From: Kribbella albertanoniae
Lineage (GTDB): Bacteria > Actinomycetota > Actinomycetes > Propionibacteriales > Kribbellaceae
DNA length: 64,000 bases
Direction: 5' to 3'
Assembly: GCF_004348455.1 (NCBI RefSeq)
Contig: NZ_SMKA01000003.1
Location: forward strand, 55,732 to 119,731
A program made the translations under genes and the position numbers. A model generated the notes under the pieces. That model was not told the origin of the DNA, ran no database searches, and saw only the letters and a list, made by a program, of their open reading frames with translations. Below, one piece after another: positions 8,623-17,734 of this stretch. How positions within the stretch are numbered: position 1 is the stretch's first letter; each line of letters starts with the position of its first letter.

Positions 8623-11600
8623 ATGTTCCGATATCCGAAGTCCCGATTCCTCCGTCCTAATCCACGCGCGCAGTCCAGGCGCTGGATCGGCGTCACCGTC
8701 GGTCTGGCGCTCGTAGCCGCCGTGCTGCAACCTGCCACCGATTCCGCGGCCGTCCCGGCTGAACTGACCGACACGGCCGCCGAACTTCCGCTCGAACGTG
8801 ATGACGAGGCAGCGGCCGTCGTCACTGCCAGGACAACTGGCAAGCCGGTGCTGATCACCGGCAAGACCACCGAGACCACCGAGTACCGCGCGCTGCCCTC
8901 GGGCAAGATCGAGGCGACCGTCGCCGCCGGTCCGGTCCGGATGCGGGACGAGGAAGGGGAGTGGATCGACGTCGACGTGACGCTGGTCCGCCAGGCCGAC
9001 GGTTCGGTCGCTCCCGAAGCTCACCCGTACGGGCTGAAGCTTGCCGGTGCCACCACCGGCAAGGGAGACCACGAACTGGTGACGCTCGGGACGACCGGCA
9101 GGAGTTCCAGCCTCGGCTGGGCCGGACCGTTGCCGGCCCCCGAACTAGCCGGCAACATCGCCACGTACCGCGACGTGAAGCCCGGCGTGGACCTCGTCGT
9201 CGAGGCGACCCGGACGGGCTACCAGCAGCACCTGCTGGTGAAGAGCAAGGCCGCTGTCGCCCAGGTCAAGCAACTCCGGATGCCGTGGAAGACGGACGGC
9301 CTGACCACCAAGCTGGACGGCAAGGGCGGTCTGAAGGTCACGTCCGGCACCGTGAGCCGCGACGTACCGGCGCCACTGATGTGGGACTCGACCGTCGACC
9401 AGGCCTCCGGTGAGCACACCCGCACGGCCAAGGTCGGGCTCGGCCTGGCCAAGAACGCGCTGGTCCTGACACCGGACGCCGGCTTCCTGACCGACCCGAA
9501 GACGGTCTATCCGGTGACGATCGACCCGGCGCAGAGTTCGGGTGCGAGCTTCGACGCGTTCGTGCAGAACACCTACACCAGCGACCAGTCCGCGGCGACC
9601 GAACTGAAGCTCGGCAGCTACGACGGCGGTAGCACCAAGGCCAGGTCGTTCCTGCGGTTCGACAACCAGGAATGGCTGTGGGACAAGCAGATCCAGGCCG
9701 CCACGCTGAGCCTGTGGGAGACCCATTCGTACTCCTGCGCTGCGGCGGGTTGGGAGGCATGGCGCACCGAGGACGTCACCAGTGCGGCGCGTTGGACCGC
9801 GCAGCCGGCCGTACTGGAGAGGGTCGGTACATCGACCCAGACGAAGGGTTTCTCGTCGTCCTGCGGGGCCGGCTGGGTGACGATCCCGGTCACTGCGGCG
9901 TTCCAGCACACGGCGACCAACCACGCGACCAAGACGAATATCGGGATCAAGGCGGCGAGCGAGACCGACAACTTCGGCTGGAAGCGGTTCGCCTCCCGTG
10001 AGGCCGCGGCCAACCCGCCGTCGGTGACGGTCACCTACCAGACCAAGACCGCGGTGAACGCCCAGGCGACCGCGCCTGCGACGGTTTGCGGCACGGGTGC
10101 CGGAAGGCCGTACATCTCCACCCGTACGCCGCAGTTGCGGGCACAGATCAGCGATGGTCTCGGCGCCAAGGTGTACGGCAACTTCGAATGGCAGCCGATC
10201 GGCGGAGCCACCACCACGGCCACCGAAGGCCCCGGCGCATCCGGCGCCTGGCTGGGCACCACCATCCCCAGCGGTGCCTTCGTCGAGGGCGGCAGTTACG
10301 CCTGGCGAGTGCAGGGCACCGACGGTACGACGCCTGGCGCGTGGTCGGCCTGGTGCGAGTTCACCGTCGACACCATCGCACCCGCAAGTGCACCGACTGT
10401 CTCGTCCACGACGTACCCGGTCGGCCAGTGGTCAGGTGCAGCCGGTACGGCGGGGACCTTCACCTTCGGCTCCTCGGGTGTCGGTGACGTCGTGGCGTAC
10501 GAGTACGGCGTCGACACCAACCCGCCGGACGAGGTGGTCAACGCGGCCACCCCGGGAGCGACCACCAGCATCAGCATCACCCCGACCGCGGACGGACCGC
10601 ACACGTTGTGGGTCCGGACCAGGGACAAGGCCGGCAACCGGTCGCCGCTGACGGCGTACGAGTTCGCTGTCGGTGGTGGAGCAGTGATCTCACCGAAGAA
10701 CGGTGACGTCAGCGCGGCCAAGACAGCGATTGTCGGCGCGGGCCGTACGACGGCCACCGGTGTCACCTACCAGTGGCGTCGCGGCGATACCGACGCCTGG
10801 GTGACGATCCCGGCCGCTCACGTGCAGGTCGCAGCCGGTGGCGGTGCCGTGACCTGGCCGCTGGCGACCAGTGGCGGCGGACAGTTCCCGAAGCTGAACT
10901 GGAACCTGGAGGCCACTCTGGCCGCGGTCGACACCCAGTCGATCCCGCGGGACGGACCGGTCCAGATCCGGGGCAACTTCACCGGTGGCACCGCTGCGTC
11001 GTCGGGCGCGGTGAAGCTCACCTTCGACCGCAACCTCGCGACGGCAGCCACTGAAGAGATCGGCCCCGGTGAGGTCAACCTGCTGACGGGCAACCTCTCG
11101 ATGTCCGAGACCGACGTGTCGGTCGACTCCTACGGCAGCGACCTGACGGTCAGCCGGACCTACAACAGCCGTCAGTCGGCCAAGACCGACGATTCGGGCA
11201 TGTTCGGCCCGGGCTGGATCTCCGGGGCCGTCGTGGACGAGGCCCAGACGCCGTACACGTCTCTCGATGTGTTCGGCACCCTGATCCAGGTCGGAACACC
11301 CGAGGGCGACACAGTCGGCTTCACGGCTCGCGACGGTGTCAACTTCGACCCCGAGGTGGGGCAGGCGAGTCTGAAGCTGACCTATGCGAGTGCGACCGAC
11401 TCGTACAAGCTCACGGACGAGCAGGGCGCGATCGTGACGTTCGGCCGGGTCACCGGGACGGCGGCGGGCCAGTACTACCCGACGGCGACCACGCTGCCGG
11501 GCAGCAACCAGATCACCACCTACAACTGGGAGAAGGTGACGATCGGCGGTGCCGAGGTGGTGCGGCCGACCCGCATGCTGGCCCCGGTACCGGACGGCGT

Positions 11601-14600
11601 CAGTTGCGCGACGATGGCACGCGGCTGCCGGGCACTGAACTTCACCTACGCCACCGCGACCACAGCCACCGGCACTACCGAGGCGACCTGGGGTGACTAC
11701 CTCGGGCGGGTCAAGGAGATCTCCTTCACCGCTTGGGATCCGGACCTGGCCACGCCGGCACTGCGGACAGTGGTGGTCGCGCGGTACAGCTACGACAACG
11801 CGGGCCGGCTGCGTTCGGCCTGGGACCCGCGGCTGGACTCCGGCAGCACCCACGTCGGCGACACCTACAGCTACCAGGCCGACGGTGTTCTCTCGACTGT
11901 CAGAACGGCCGGGCAGGAGCCTTGGCAGCTGAGCTACACGACGCTGCCGAACGACCCCGCCATCGGCCGGATCTCCAAGGTGTCTCGCTCTGCCCTGACC
12001 GCAGGCACTGCTGTCGAAACTGTTGTCTACAAGGTGCCTCTGTCTGGAGCAGGCGCACCGTATGACATGTCTCCCGGGCAGACCAAGCGATGGGGGCAGT
12101 CAGAAGCTCCCACTGACGCCGCGGCTGTCTTCCCGGCCGACCAGGTGCCCAGTGGCAACCCGGCAACCGGTGCGCTGCCGTCGAGTTGGGAGCGGGCAAC
12201 GGTCAGCTATCTGGATGCCAGCGGTCGGGAGATCAACACCGCGTCACCCGGTGGCAACATCACCACCAGTTGGTTCGACGGTTTCGGCAACACCGTTCGC
12301 GCACTGACCGCGGAGAACCGCAATCGGGCTCTGAACCAGTCGCAGTCGGACAACGACGCCGCGGAGCAGACCCTGGCGCAGGCCTACTCGATGGTGAACA
12401 ACTACTCGCTGGACGGAGAACGGCTCGAGACCACGCTGGGGCCGGAGGTAGAGGTCCGCCTCAGCACCGGCGCCACGGTCAGGGGTAAGCACCTGATTCG
12501 CAACACCTACGACCAAGGCGCGCCTACCACTGGCGGTCCGTTCAATCTGATCACTACCGCCGAGTCGGCGGTTCGGCTCTGGGGCGCGGGCGGTACCGCG
12601 GTCGAGGCAGACCGCCGGGTCACGACCACTGGGTACAACTGGTCTCTGCGCACGCCCACGGTGACGACCACCGACCCAGGAGGGCTGAACCGGACCGTCC
12701 GGAACACCGTGGACGCGGTCACCGGTCTCGACACCTCGACGACCCAGGTCGCGGGCGGTACGACCACCAACACCCCGGCCACGCAGAAGTTGATCTACTA
12801 CCGGGCCACCTCCGGATCGGGGTACAGCGAGTGCGATCTCCGGCCCGAGTGGGCGAACCTGGTCTGCAGGATCCAGCCAGGTGGCCAGGCGGCCACCGGG
12901 CCTGAGCTGCCGGTCAAGGTCCAGACGTACGACATGTTCAACCAGCAGCGAGTACTGGTCGAGAAGACCAGTGCCGGGACACTGCGAACCAGCACCACCA
13001 GGTTCGACGCGGCCGGCCGCGTCCTGGAGGTCGAGGTCGTCGCGGCAGCAGGCCTCGGTACGGCGGTTCCGATCCAGCGCAACGTCTACGACCCGCTGAC
13101 CGGCAACGTCCTCAGGACCCAGTCGGTCTCCGCCGGCGCGGTCACCGCCGAGATCGTCCGCAGCTACGACACCCTCGGCCGGGTCACCTCCTACAAAGAT
13201 GCCGACGGCAACTTGTCCACCACTTCCTACGACCTGCTCGGCCGGGCGGCGACCACCTCGGACGGCAAAGCCACCCGGACCCACGGGTATGACTATCGAG
13301 GTCTGCTCACTTCGGTGAACGACAGCCACACCGGCACCTACACCGGGAGTTACAACGCTGACGGACTGCTCGTCAGTGAGACCTGGCCCAACGGGGTCAA
13401 GGTCGACACCCGGTACGACGAGTCCGGCGAAGCGGCCGGTATCACCTACAGCAAGCCAGGGTGTGCCTCCGGCGACTGCACGTTGTTCAGTGAGTCGCTG
13501 ACCGGTTCCGGTACCGGCCAGACAGCCCGGCGGGTGTCCACTCTGTCCAGTCAGCTCTACCGCCAGGACGCGGCAGGCCGGGTCACCTCGGTCGAGGAGA
13601 CCGTCGGTGAGAAGTGTGTGACCCGGACCTACGGGTTCAGCACTGCCACGGACCGGACGAGTAGCTCCGAGTACGGGCCGGCCGCTGACGGCAGTTGCCA
13701 GACGACGACCCCGGCGGCCTCGCGTACCTGGACCTACGACACGGCGAACCGGGTCACCACTGCCGGCTACGCGTACGACGCTCTCGGCCGGACCACGACC
13801 GTGCCGGCGATCGACACGGGAGCACGCGCGGCCGGGAACGTGACGGCCACTTACCACGCGGACGACCTGGTCGACACGGTCACCCAGGCCGGTCGCACGA
13901 CGGACTACACCCTCGATGTCACCGGTGAGCGGATCCGATCCTGGACCGACAACTCGACCGGCGAGGTGGTGGGATACGTCAACCACTACGACGGTGACGA
14001 GGATTCACCGGTGTGGACCCAGGAAGGGACAACACGATTCACTCGGGTCATCCCGGGCCTGTCCGGCCTGACCGCGATCCTCGACAGCGACTCCGCCGTA
14101 GCGGACTGGCAGATCTCCGACCTGTCCGGCGACATCGTGGCCACCATCCACAGTGGTGACGAGGGGTTGTCCAGCACCAGCGAGGCCGACGAGTACGGCC
14201 AGCTCGGCGACTCCGAAGCCGTCGGCAAGCAGCGCTACGGCTGGCTCGGCGCGCACCAGCGAGCCGCGGACGCGCCGTCCGGGATCGTCTTGATGGGTGT
14301 CCGGCTCTACAACCCGGCCACCGGGCGCTTCCTGCAGATCGACCCGATCTGGGGCGCCGGCTGCAACGCGTACGAGTACACCTGCGCCGACCCGGTGGAC
14401 AAGACCGACCTGGACGGCAAGTGGATGTGCTGGTCCAAGAAGTGTGTGGCCAAGGCACTCGCGAAGAAGTTGAAGGAACTCAAGAAGAAGATCAAGCGGA
14501 ACAAGTACGTGCGGTGGGTCTGGCGCAAGGTCGTCAAGAACAAGTACGTGCAGGCCTGTATCAAGGGCGCCGGAGGGTCGATGCTGCGGAAGTCCTTCTG

Positions 14601-14736
14601 GGCCAAGTACAAGAAACTCCCGTACAAGATCGGCCGCTGGGGCGCGCAGGGCTGTGCGTTCGGCGTCGTCAAGACCTACGTCTGGAAGCGGGTGCGGCAG
14701 TGGCGGCCCAAGTACCCCTTCCCGCGCACATGGTGA
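8623..14736 (+). CDS. Giant secreted Rhs/YD-repeat protein with cationic C-terminal tail
   Basis: A 2037-residue protein with a strong GGAGGT ribosome binding site. Residues about 18-45 form a signal or anchor segment. Residues 60-300 carry a conserved actinomycete Rhs N-terminal region, and about 300-490 a DNRLRE-type beta domain (SFLRFDNQEWLWDKQ). Two beta-sandwich segments follow to about 800. From about 810 the Rhs shell begins (TGNLSMSETDVSVDSYGSDL) with many YD repeats such as YDTLGRVTSYKDADGN and YDLLGRAA. The Rhs core motif VRLYNPATGRFLQIDPI and DKTDLDGKW closes the shell near 1930. The last 103 residues hold about 23 Lys and 9 Arg against one Glu. In polymorphic toxins this position holds the toxin domain. 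No recognisable immunity gene follows. Confidence 0.88.
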   Translation: MFRYPKSRFLRPNPRAQSRRWIGVTVGLALVAAVLQPATDSAAVPAELTDTAAELPLERDDEAAAVVTARTTGKPVLITGKTTETTEYRALPSGKIEATVAAGPVRMRDEEGEWIDVDVTLVRQADGSVAPEAHPYGLKLAGATTGKGDHELVTLGTTGRSSSLGWAGPLPAPELAGNIATYRDVKPGVDLVVEATRTGYQQHLLVKSKAAVAQVKQLRMPWKTDGLTTKLDGKGGLKVTSGTVSRDVPAPLMWDSTVDQASGEHTRTAKVGLGLAKNALVLTPDAGFLTDPKTVYPVTIDPAQSSGASFDAFVQNTYTSDQSAATELKLGSYDGGSTKARSFLRFDNQEWLWDKQIQAATLSLWETHSYSCAAAGWEAWRTEDVTSAARWTAQPAVLERVGTSTQTKGFSSSCGAGWVTIPVTAAFQHTATNHATKTNIGIKAASETDNFGWKRFASREAAANPPSVTVTYQTKTAVNAQATAPATVCGTGAGRPYISTRTPQLRAQISDGLGAKVYGNFEWQPIGGATTTATEGPGASGAWLGTTIPSGAFVEGGSYAWRVQGTDGTTPGAWSAWCEFTVDTIAPASAPTVSSTTYPVGQWSGAAGTAGTFTFGSSGVGDVVAYEYGVDTNPPDEVVNAATPGATTSISITPTADGPHTLWVRTRDKAGNRSPLTAYEFAVGGGAVISPKNGDVSAAKTAIVGAGRTTATGVTYQWRRGDTDAWVTIPAAHVQVAAGGGAVTWPLATSGGGQFPKLNWNLEATLAAVDTQSIPRDGPVQIRGNFTGGTAASSGAVKLTFDRNLATAATEEIGPGEVNLLTGNLSMSETDVSVDSYGSDLTVSRTYNSRQSAKTDDSGMFGPGWISGAVVDEAQTPYTSLDVFGTLIQVGTPEGDTVGFTARDGVNFDPEVGQASLKLTYASATDSYKLTDEQGAIVTFGRVTGTAAGQYYPTATTLPGSNQITTYNWEKVTIGGAEVVRPTRMLAPVPDGVSCATMARGCRALNFTYATATTATGTTEATWGDYLGRVKEISFTAWDPDLATPALRTVVVARYSYDNAGRLRSAWDPRLDSGSTHVGDTYSYQADGVLSTVRTAGQEPWQLSYTTLPNDPAIGRISKVSRSALTAGTAVETVVYKVPLSGAGAPYDMSPGQTKRWGQSEAPTDAAAVFPADQVPSGNPATGALPSSWERATVSYLDASGREINTASPGGNITTSWFDGFGNTVRALTAENRNRALNQSQSDNDAAEQTLAQAYSMVNNYSLDGERLETTLGPEVEVRLSTGATVRGKHLIRNTYDQGAPTTGGPFNLITTAESAVRLWGAGGTAVEADRRVTTTGYNWSLRTPTVTTTDPGGLNRTVRNTVDAVTGLDTSTTQVAGGTTTNTPATQKLIYYRATSGSGYSECDLRPEWANLVCRIQPGGQAATGPELPVKVQTYDMFNQQRVLVEKTSAGTLRTSTTRFDAAGRVLEVEVVAAAGLGTAVPIQRNVYDPLTGNVLRTQSVSAGAVTAEIVRSYDTLGRVTSYKDADGNLSTTSYDLLGRAATTSDGKATRTHGYDYRGLLTSVNDSHTGTYTGSYNADGLLVSETWPNGVKVDTRYDESGEAAGITYSKPGCASGDCTLFSESLTGSGTGQTARRVSTLSSQLYRQDAAGRVTSVEETVGEKCVTRTYGFSTATDRTSSSEYGPAADGSCQTTTPAASRTWTYDTANRVTTAGYAYDALGRTTTVPAIDTGARAAGNVTATYHADDLVDTVTQAGRTTDYTLDVTGERIRSWTDNSTGEVVGYVNHYDGDEDSPVWTQEGTTRFTRVIPGLSGLTAILDSDSAVADWQISDLSGDIVATIHSGDEGLSSTSEADEYGQLGDSEAVGKQRYGWLGAHQRAADAPSGIVLMGVRLYNPATGRFLQIDPIWGAGCNAYEYTCADPVDKTDLDGKWMCWSKKCVAKALAKKLKELKKKIKRNKYVRWVWRKVVKNKYVQACIKGAGGSMLRKSFWAKYKKLPYKIGRWGAQGCAFGVVKTYVWKRVRQWRPKYPFPRTW

Positions 14737-14756
14737 TCCGTTGATCCACTGATCCG

Positions 14757-14788
14757 CCCCGGGCGGCCCGCTGCTGGGCCGCCCGGGG
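14757..14788 (+). terminator. Strong hairpin between the two Rhs-family genes
   Basis: CCCCGGGCGGCCC (14757-14769) and GGGCCGCCCGGGG (14776-14788) form a perfect 13-base stem with a 6-base loop, 20 bases after the Rhs stop codon. The T-run is only two bases, which is usual for actinomycete terminators. The following gene starts 17 bases beyond the stem, so the hairpin could also act as an attenuator. Confidence 0.8.
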
Positions 14789-14805
14789 TTCCGCCCAGAA
14801 AGGTC

Positions 14806-16518
14806 ATGCGCATGTCTCCTGATCCCAGAGCGCGCTGGATCGGCGCGGCCGTCGGCCTGGCGCTGGTGGCCGGCCTGCTCCATGAACCGGCGACCGCCGT
14901 ACCGGCCGAGCAACGCGCTGTCAGGTCGCTGGAACAGCCCGGCGAAGCCGCTGCTCTCGTCACTGCCAGAACGACTGGCAAGCCGGTGCTGATCACGGGC
15001 ATGACCACCGACACCACGGAGTACCGCGCGTTGCCCTCGGGAAAGATCGAGGCGACCATCGCCGGTGGTCCGGTCCGGATGCGCGCTGCGAACGGCGCTT
15101 GGATCGCCGTGGACGTGTCGTTGGCCCGGCAGGCCGACGGCTCGGTCGCTGCGAAGGCCCATCCCTACGCACTGAGGCTGTCCGGGCCCGCAGGCCAGGG
15201 GGATCACGACCTGGTCGCCCTCGGCAAGCCTGGCAAGCGTTCCACCCTTGGATGGTCCGGTCCGCTGCCGGCTCCGGAGATCGACGGAACCAAAGCCACC
15301 TACCGCGAGGTGAAGCCCGGTGTCGACCTGGTTGTCGAGGCGACCAGGACCGGCTACCAGCAGCATCTGCTGGTGAAGAACCGGCAGGCCGCAGTACAGC
15401 TGAAGCAGATCAGGATGCCTTGGAGGACAGACGGTCTGACCACAAAGCTCGACGGCAAGGGCGGTCTGAAGGTCTCGGCGGGCACCGAGAGCCACGACGT
15501 ACCGGCTCCGATGATGTGGGATTCGACCGTCGATCAGGCGTCCGGTGAACACCTCAGGCGGGCGCCGGTGGGACTCGGTCTCGCCAAGGGCGCGCTGCTG
15601 CTCACGCCCGACGCGTCGTTCCTGGCCGATCCGAAGACCGTCTACCCGGTCACCATCGATCCGTCGCAGAGTTCGGGCGCGAACTTCGACGCTTTCGTCC
15701 AGTCCAGCTACAGCACCGACCAGTCCGCCGCGACCGAGCTGAAGATCGGCACGAACGACAGCGGAGCCAACAAGGCCAAGTCGTATCTGCGGTTCGACAA
15801 CCAGGAATGGCTGTGGGACAAGCAGATCCAGGCCGCCACGCTGAGCCTGTGGGGGCATCACTCGTACTCCTGCACAGCCACCGGGTGGGTGGCCTACCGG
15901 GTGGCCGCCGTGTCGAACACGGCTCGCTGGACGAACCGGCCGGCGCAGTACGAGCAGGTTGGAACCTCGACCCAGACCAGGGGATGGGGAAGCGCCTGCA
16001 GTGACGACTGGGTGACGATCCCGGTGACCGCGGCGTTCCAGTACACGGCGGCGAACAAGCTGACCAGTACCAACATCGGGATCAGTGCGGCGAGCGAGAC
16101 CAACAACCTCGGCTGGAAACGGTTCGCGTCCCGCGAGGCCGTGGCCAACCCGCCGTCGGTCACGGTCACCTATCAGACCAAGACCGCGGTGGACGCCGTG
16201 GCGACCGCACCTGACACCACCTGCGCCACCGGCGCGGACCGGCCGTACATGTCCAGCCTGACTCCCCAGTTGCGGGCGCAGATCACCGACACCCTGGGAG
16301 CCCAGGTGTACGGCACCTTCGAGTGGAAGGTGGTCGGCAGCACCGTCAGCACCACCACGACCGAAGGCCCCGGCGCCTCCGGATCCTGGCTGGGCACCAC
16401 CATCGCCGACGAGGCCTTCACCGAAGGCAGCAGCTACGCCTGGCGAGTCCGAGGCACCGACGGCGCGACGCCTGGCGAGTGGTCGAACTGGTGCGAGTTC
16501 ACCGTGATCACCATGTAG
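14806..16518 (+). CDS. Tandem partial duplicate of the Rhs N-terminal region (DNRLRE protein)
   Basis: A 570-residue secreted protein that parallels the first 582 residues of the giant Rhs protein almost without gaps: signal segment, LVTARTTGKPVLITG, GYQQHLLVK, the DNRLRE-type domain and the closing WCEFTV block. It stops three residues after that block (ITM). It therefore lacks all YD repeats and any toxin tail. A 67-base stretch (15787-15853) is identical to 9652-9718, while flanking sequence has diverged, suggesting conversion or strong constraint. Two ATG codons (14806 and 14812) could serve as start after AAAGG. It may be a remnant of a second Rhs gene or a working surface protein. Confidence 0.82.
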   Translation: MRMSPDPRARWIGAAVGLALVAGLLHEPATAVPAEQRAVRSLEQPGEAAALVTARTTGKPVLITGMTTDTTEYRALPSGKIEATIAGGPVRMRAANGAWIAVDVSLARQADGSVAAKAHPYALRLSGPAGQGDHDLVALGKPGKRSTLGWSGPLPAPEIDGTKATYREVKPGVDLVVEATRTGYQQHLLVKNRQAAVQLKQIRMPWRTDGLTTKLDGKGGLKVSAGTESHDVPAPMMWDSTVDQASGEHLRRAPVGLGLAKGALLLTPDASFLADPKTVYPVTIDPSQSSGANFDAFVQSSYSTDQSAATELKIGTNDSGANKAKSYLRFDNQEWLWDKQIQAATLSLWGHHSYSCTATGWVAYRVAAVSNTARWTNRPAQYEQVGTSTQTRGWGSACSDDWVTIPVTAAFQYTAANKLTSTNIGISAASETNNLGWKRFASREAVANPPSVTVTYQTKTAVDAVATAPDTTCATGADRPYMSSLTPQLRAQITDTLGAQVYGTFEWKVVGSTVSTTTTEGPGASGSWLGTTIADEAFTEGSSYAWRVRGTDGATPGEWSNWCEFTVITM

Positions 16519-16528
16519 CCCTGCTGTT

Positions 16529-17230
16529 TCACTGCAGGCTCGGAAGGAGCTTTTGCAGCGAGTCCATCAGATGCTTGTGCACGCTGGTGCCGTAGGAGAT
16601 CCGGTGTGCACCGGCCGCGATCAGCTCGGCAGGTGTCGGTCCACCTGGCTTGGCGTGCGCATTGATTGGACCGCCGATCTCACTGACCAGCTCAGGCAGT
16701 ACGTCGAGTGGCGCGAAGATCGGGTAGATGCAGTCCGCACCGGCCCGCCGGTAAATCCGGCCACGCGCTACTGCATCGGCCGGCGTGCCCTGCGTCAGGA
16801 ACGTGTCCACTCGGGCGTTGATGACCAGGTCGGCCCCGGCAGTCGCCCGTACCTCGGCCAGATAGTCAGCGAACTGCAGCGGATCCACCAGTTCGTCGGC
16901 CAGCGAGTCCTCGAGGTTGCAGCCGACCGCACCGGTCTCCAGCAGCCGCTCCGCGAACTCCTTGGCAGGCAGCCCGTAGCCAGCTTCCATATCCGCAGTG
17001 ACCGGTACCTCAACCGCCTGTACGACGCGCGCCACCGCCGACAGCATTTCGGCGGCCGGCGTCAGCTGACCGTCGTCGTACCCGAGGACACGTGCCATCG
17101 CGCCACTGCTGGTGGCGATCGCCGGTGCACCACCAGCCGCGATGATCCGCGCACTGACCGGGTCCCAGGCGTTCGGCAGGATCAGCGGCGGGCCGGAGTG
17201 GTGGCGGGCCCGGAATGCCTCGGCGCTCAT
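16529..17230 (-). CDS. Isocitrate lyase / PEP mutase superfamily protein
   Basis: A 233-residue TIM-barrel protein with the superfamily layout: LILPNAWDPVSARIIAAGG at the start, VPVTADMEAGYG in the middle (acidic metal-binding residues) and GCNLEDSLAD further on. It lacks the EDK...NS signature of true PEP mutase and the KKCGH motif of isocitrate lyase, so it is probably a carboxyphosphonoenolpyruvate-mutase-like or 2-methylisocitrate-lyase-like C-C lyase of unknown substrate. ATG 17230 overlaps the stop of the AhpD-like gene (ATGA), so the two are translationally coupled. This gene, AhpD-like protein and a divergent MocR regulator probably work as one unit. Confidence 0.75.
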   Translation of the reverse strand: MSAEAFRARHHSGPPLILPNAWDPVSARIIAAGGAPAIATSSGAMARVLGYDDGQLTPAAEMLSAVARVVQAVEVPVTADMEAGYGLPAKEFAERLLETGAVGCNLEDSLADELVDPLQFADYLAEVRATAGADLVINARVDTFLTQGTPADAVARGRIYRRAGADCIYPIFAPLDVLPELVSEIGGPINAHAKPGGPTPAELIAAGAHRISYGTSVHKHLMDSLQKLLPSLQ

Positions 17231-17688
17231 GGCTTGTAGTGGCCGGGGGCCATCTTGCCGGTGATCCCGACCCGGTTCCACGCGTTGATCATGATGATCA
17301 AGGCGATCAACTGAGCCAGTTCCTTCTCGTCGAAGTGCTCAGCGGCCAGGTTGTAGACCGAGTCCGGCACGTGGCCGTCGCTGACCAGCGTGATCGCCTC
17401 GGTCAGCTCGAGGGCGGCCTGCTCCTGCTCGGTGAACAGGTTGCGGGACTCGCGCCAGACCGGCAGCAGGTTCAGCTTCTGCTGGGGACCTTCGCCGTGC
17501 AGGTAGTCGAGGCTGTGCATGTCGGCGCAGTACGCGCAGCCGTTGATCTGGGAGGCGTGCGTCCGGATCAGGTGGGCGAAGTTCGCGTCGAGGCCGGCGC
17601 CGGCGGTCGCGTCCAGCGCGTTCAGAGCCTGGTAGAACTCCGGGGCCAGGTTGGCCAGCTTCACGCGTCGGGTTGTCGATGTGCTCAT
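17227..17688 (-). CDS. Carboxymuconolactone decarboxylase / AhpD-like protein
   Basis: A 153-residue helical protein with the AhpD-type redox motif GCAYCADMHS (Cys-x-x-Cys followed by His) near residue 52. Such proteins reduce peroxides or act on lactones; which applies is not visible. It starts 46 bases from the divergent MocR-type regulator at 17735 and overlaps the downstream ICL/PEP-mutase family gene by 4 bases. The divergent layout suggests control by that regulator. Confidence 0.82.
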   Translation of the reverse strand: MSTSTTRRVKLANLAPEFYQALNALDATAGAGLDANFAHLIRTHASQINGCAYCADMHSLDYLHGEGPQQKLNLLPVWRESRNLFTEQEQAALELTEAITLVSDGHVPDSVYNLAAEHFDEKELAQLIALIIMINAWNRVGITGKMAPGHYKP

Positions 17689-17702
17689 GGCTCCAACCTA
17701 GG

Positions 17703-17726
17703 CCTGGATCGGCCCAGGTGTATGGT
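17703..17726 (+). promoter_or_regulatory. Divergent promoter/operator between AhpD-like and MocR genes
   Basis: CCTGG (17703-17707) and CCAGG (17714-17718) form an inverted repeat. TATGGT (17721-17726) is a plausible -10 element only 8 bases before the MocR ATG at 17735, which would make that mRNA leaderless. ATGG/CCAT half-sites also flank the start. The whole 46-base gap must serve both promoters. Confidence 0.45.
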
Positions 17727-17734
17727 CCACTTCC

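Noticed and set aside
12244..15861. Long minus-strand frames of about 580 and 620 codons
   Set aside because: They lie opposite the Rhs gene and its duplicate and share no recognisable domain; Rhs repeats with third-position GC bias create them.
16529..17230. ICL/PEP-mutase family gene as sign of a phosphonate pathway
   Set aside because: The EDK...NS signature of true PEP mutase is absent, and the gene is coupled with an AhpD-like gene and a MocR regulator rather than with phosphonate genes.
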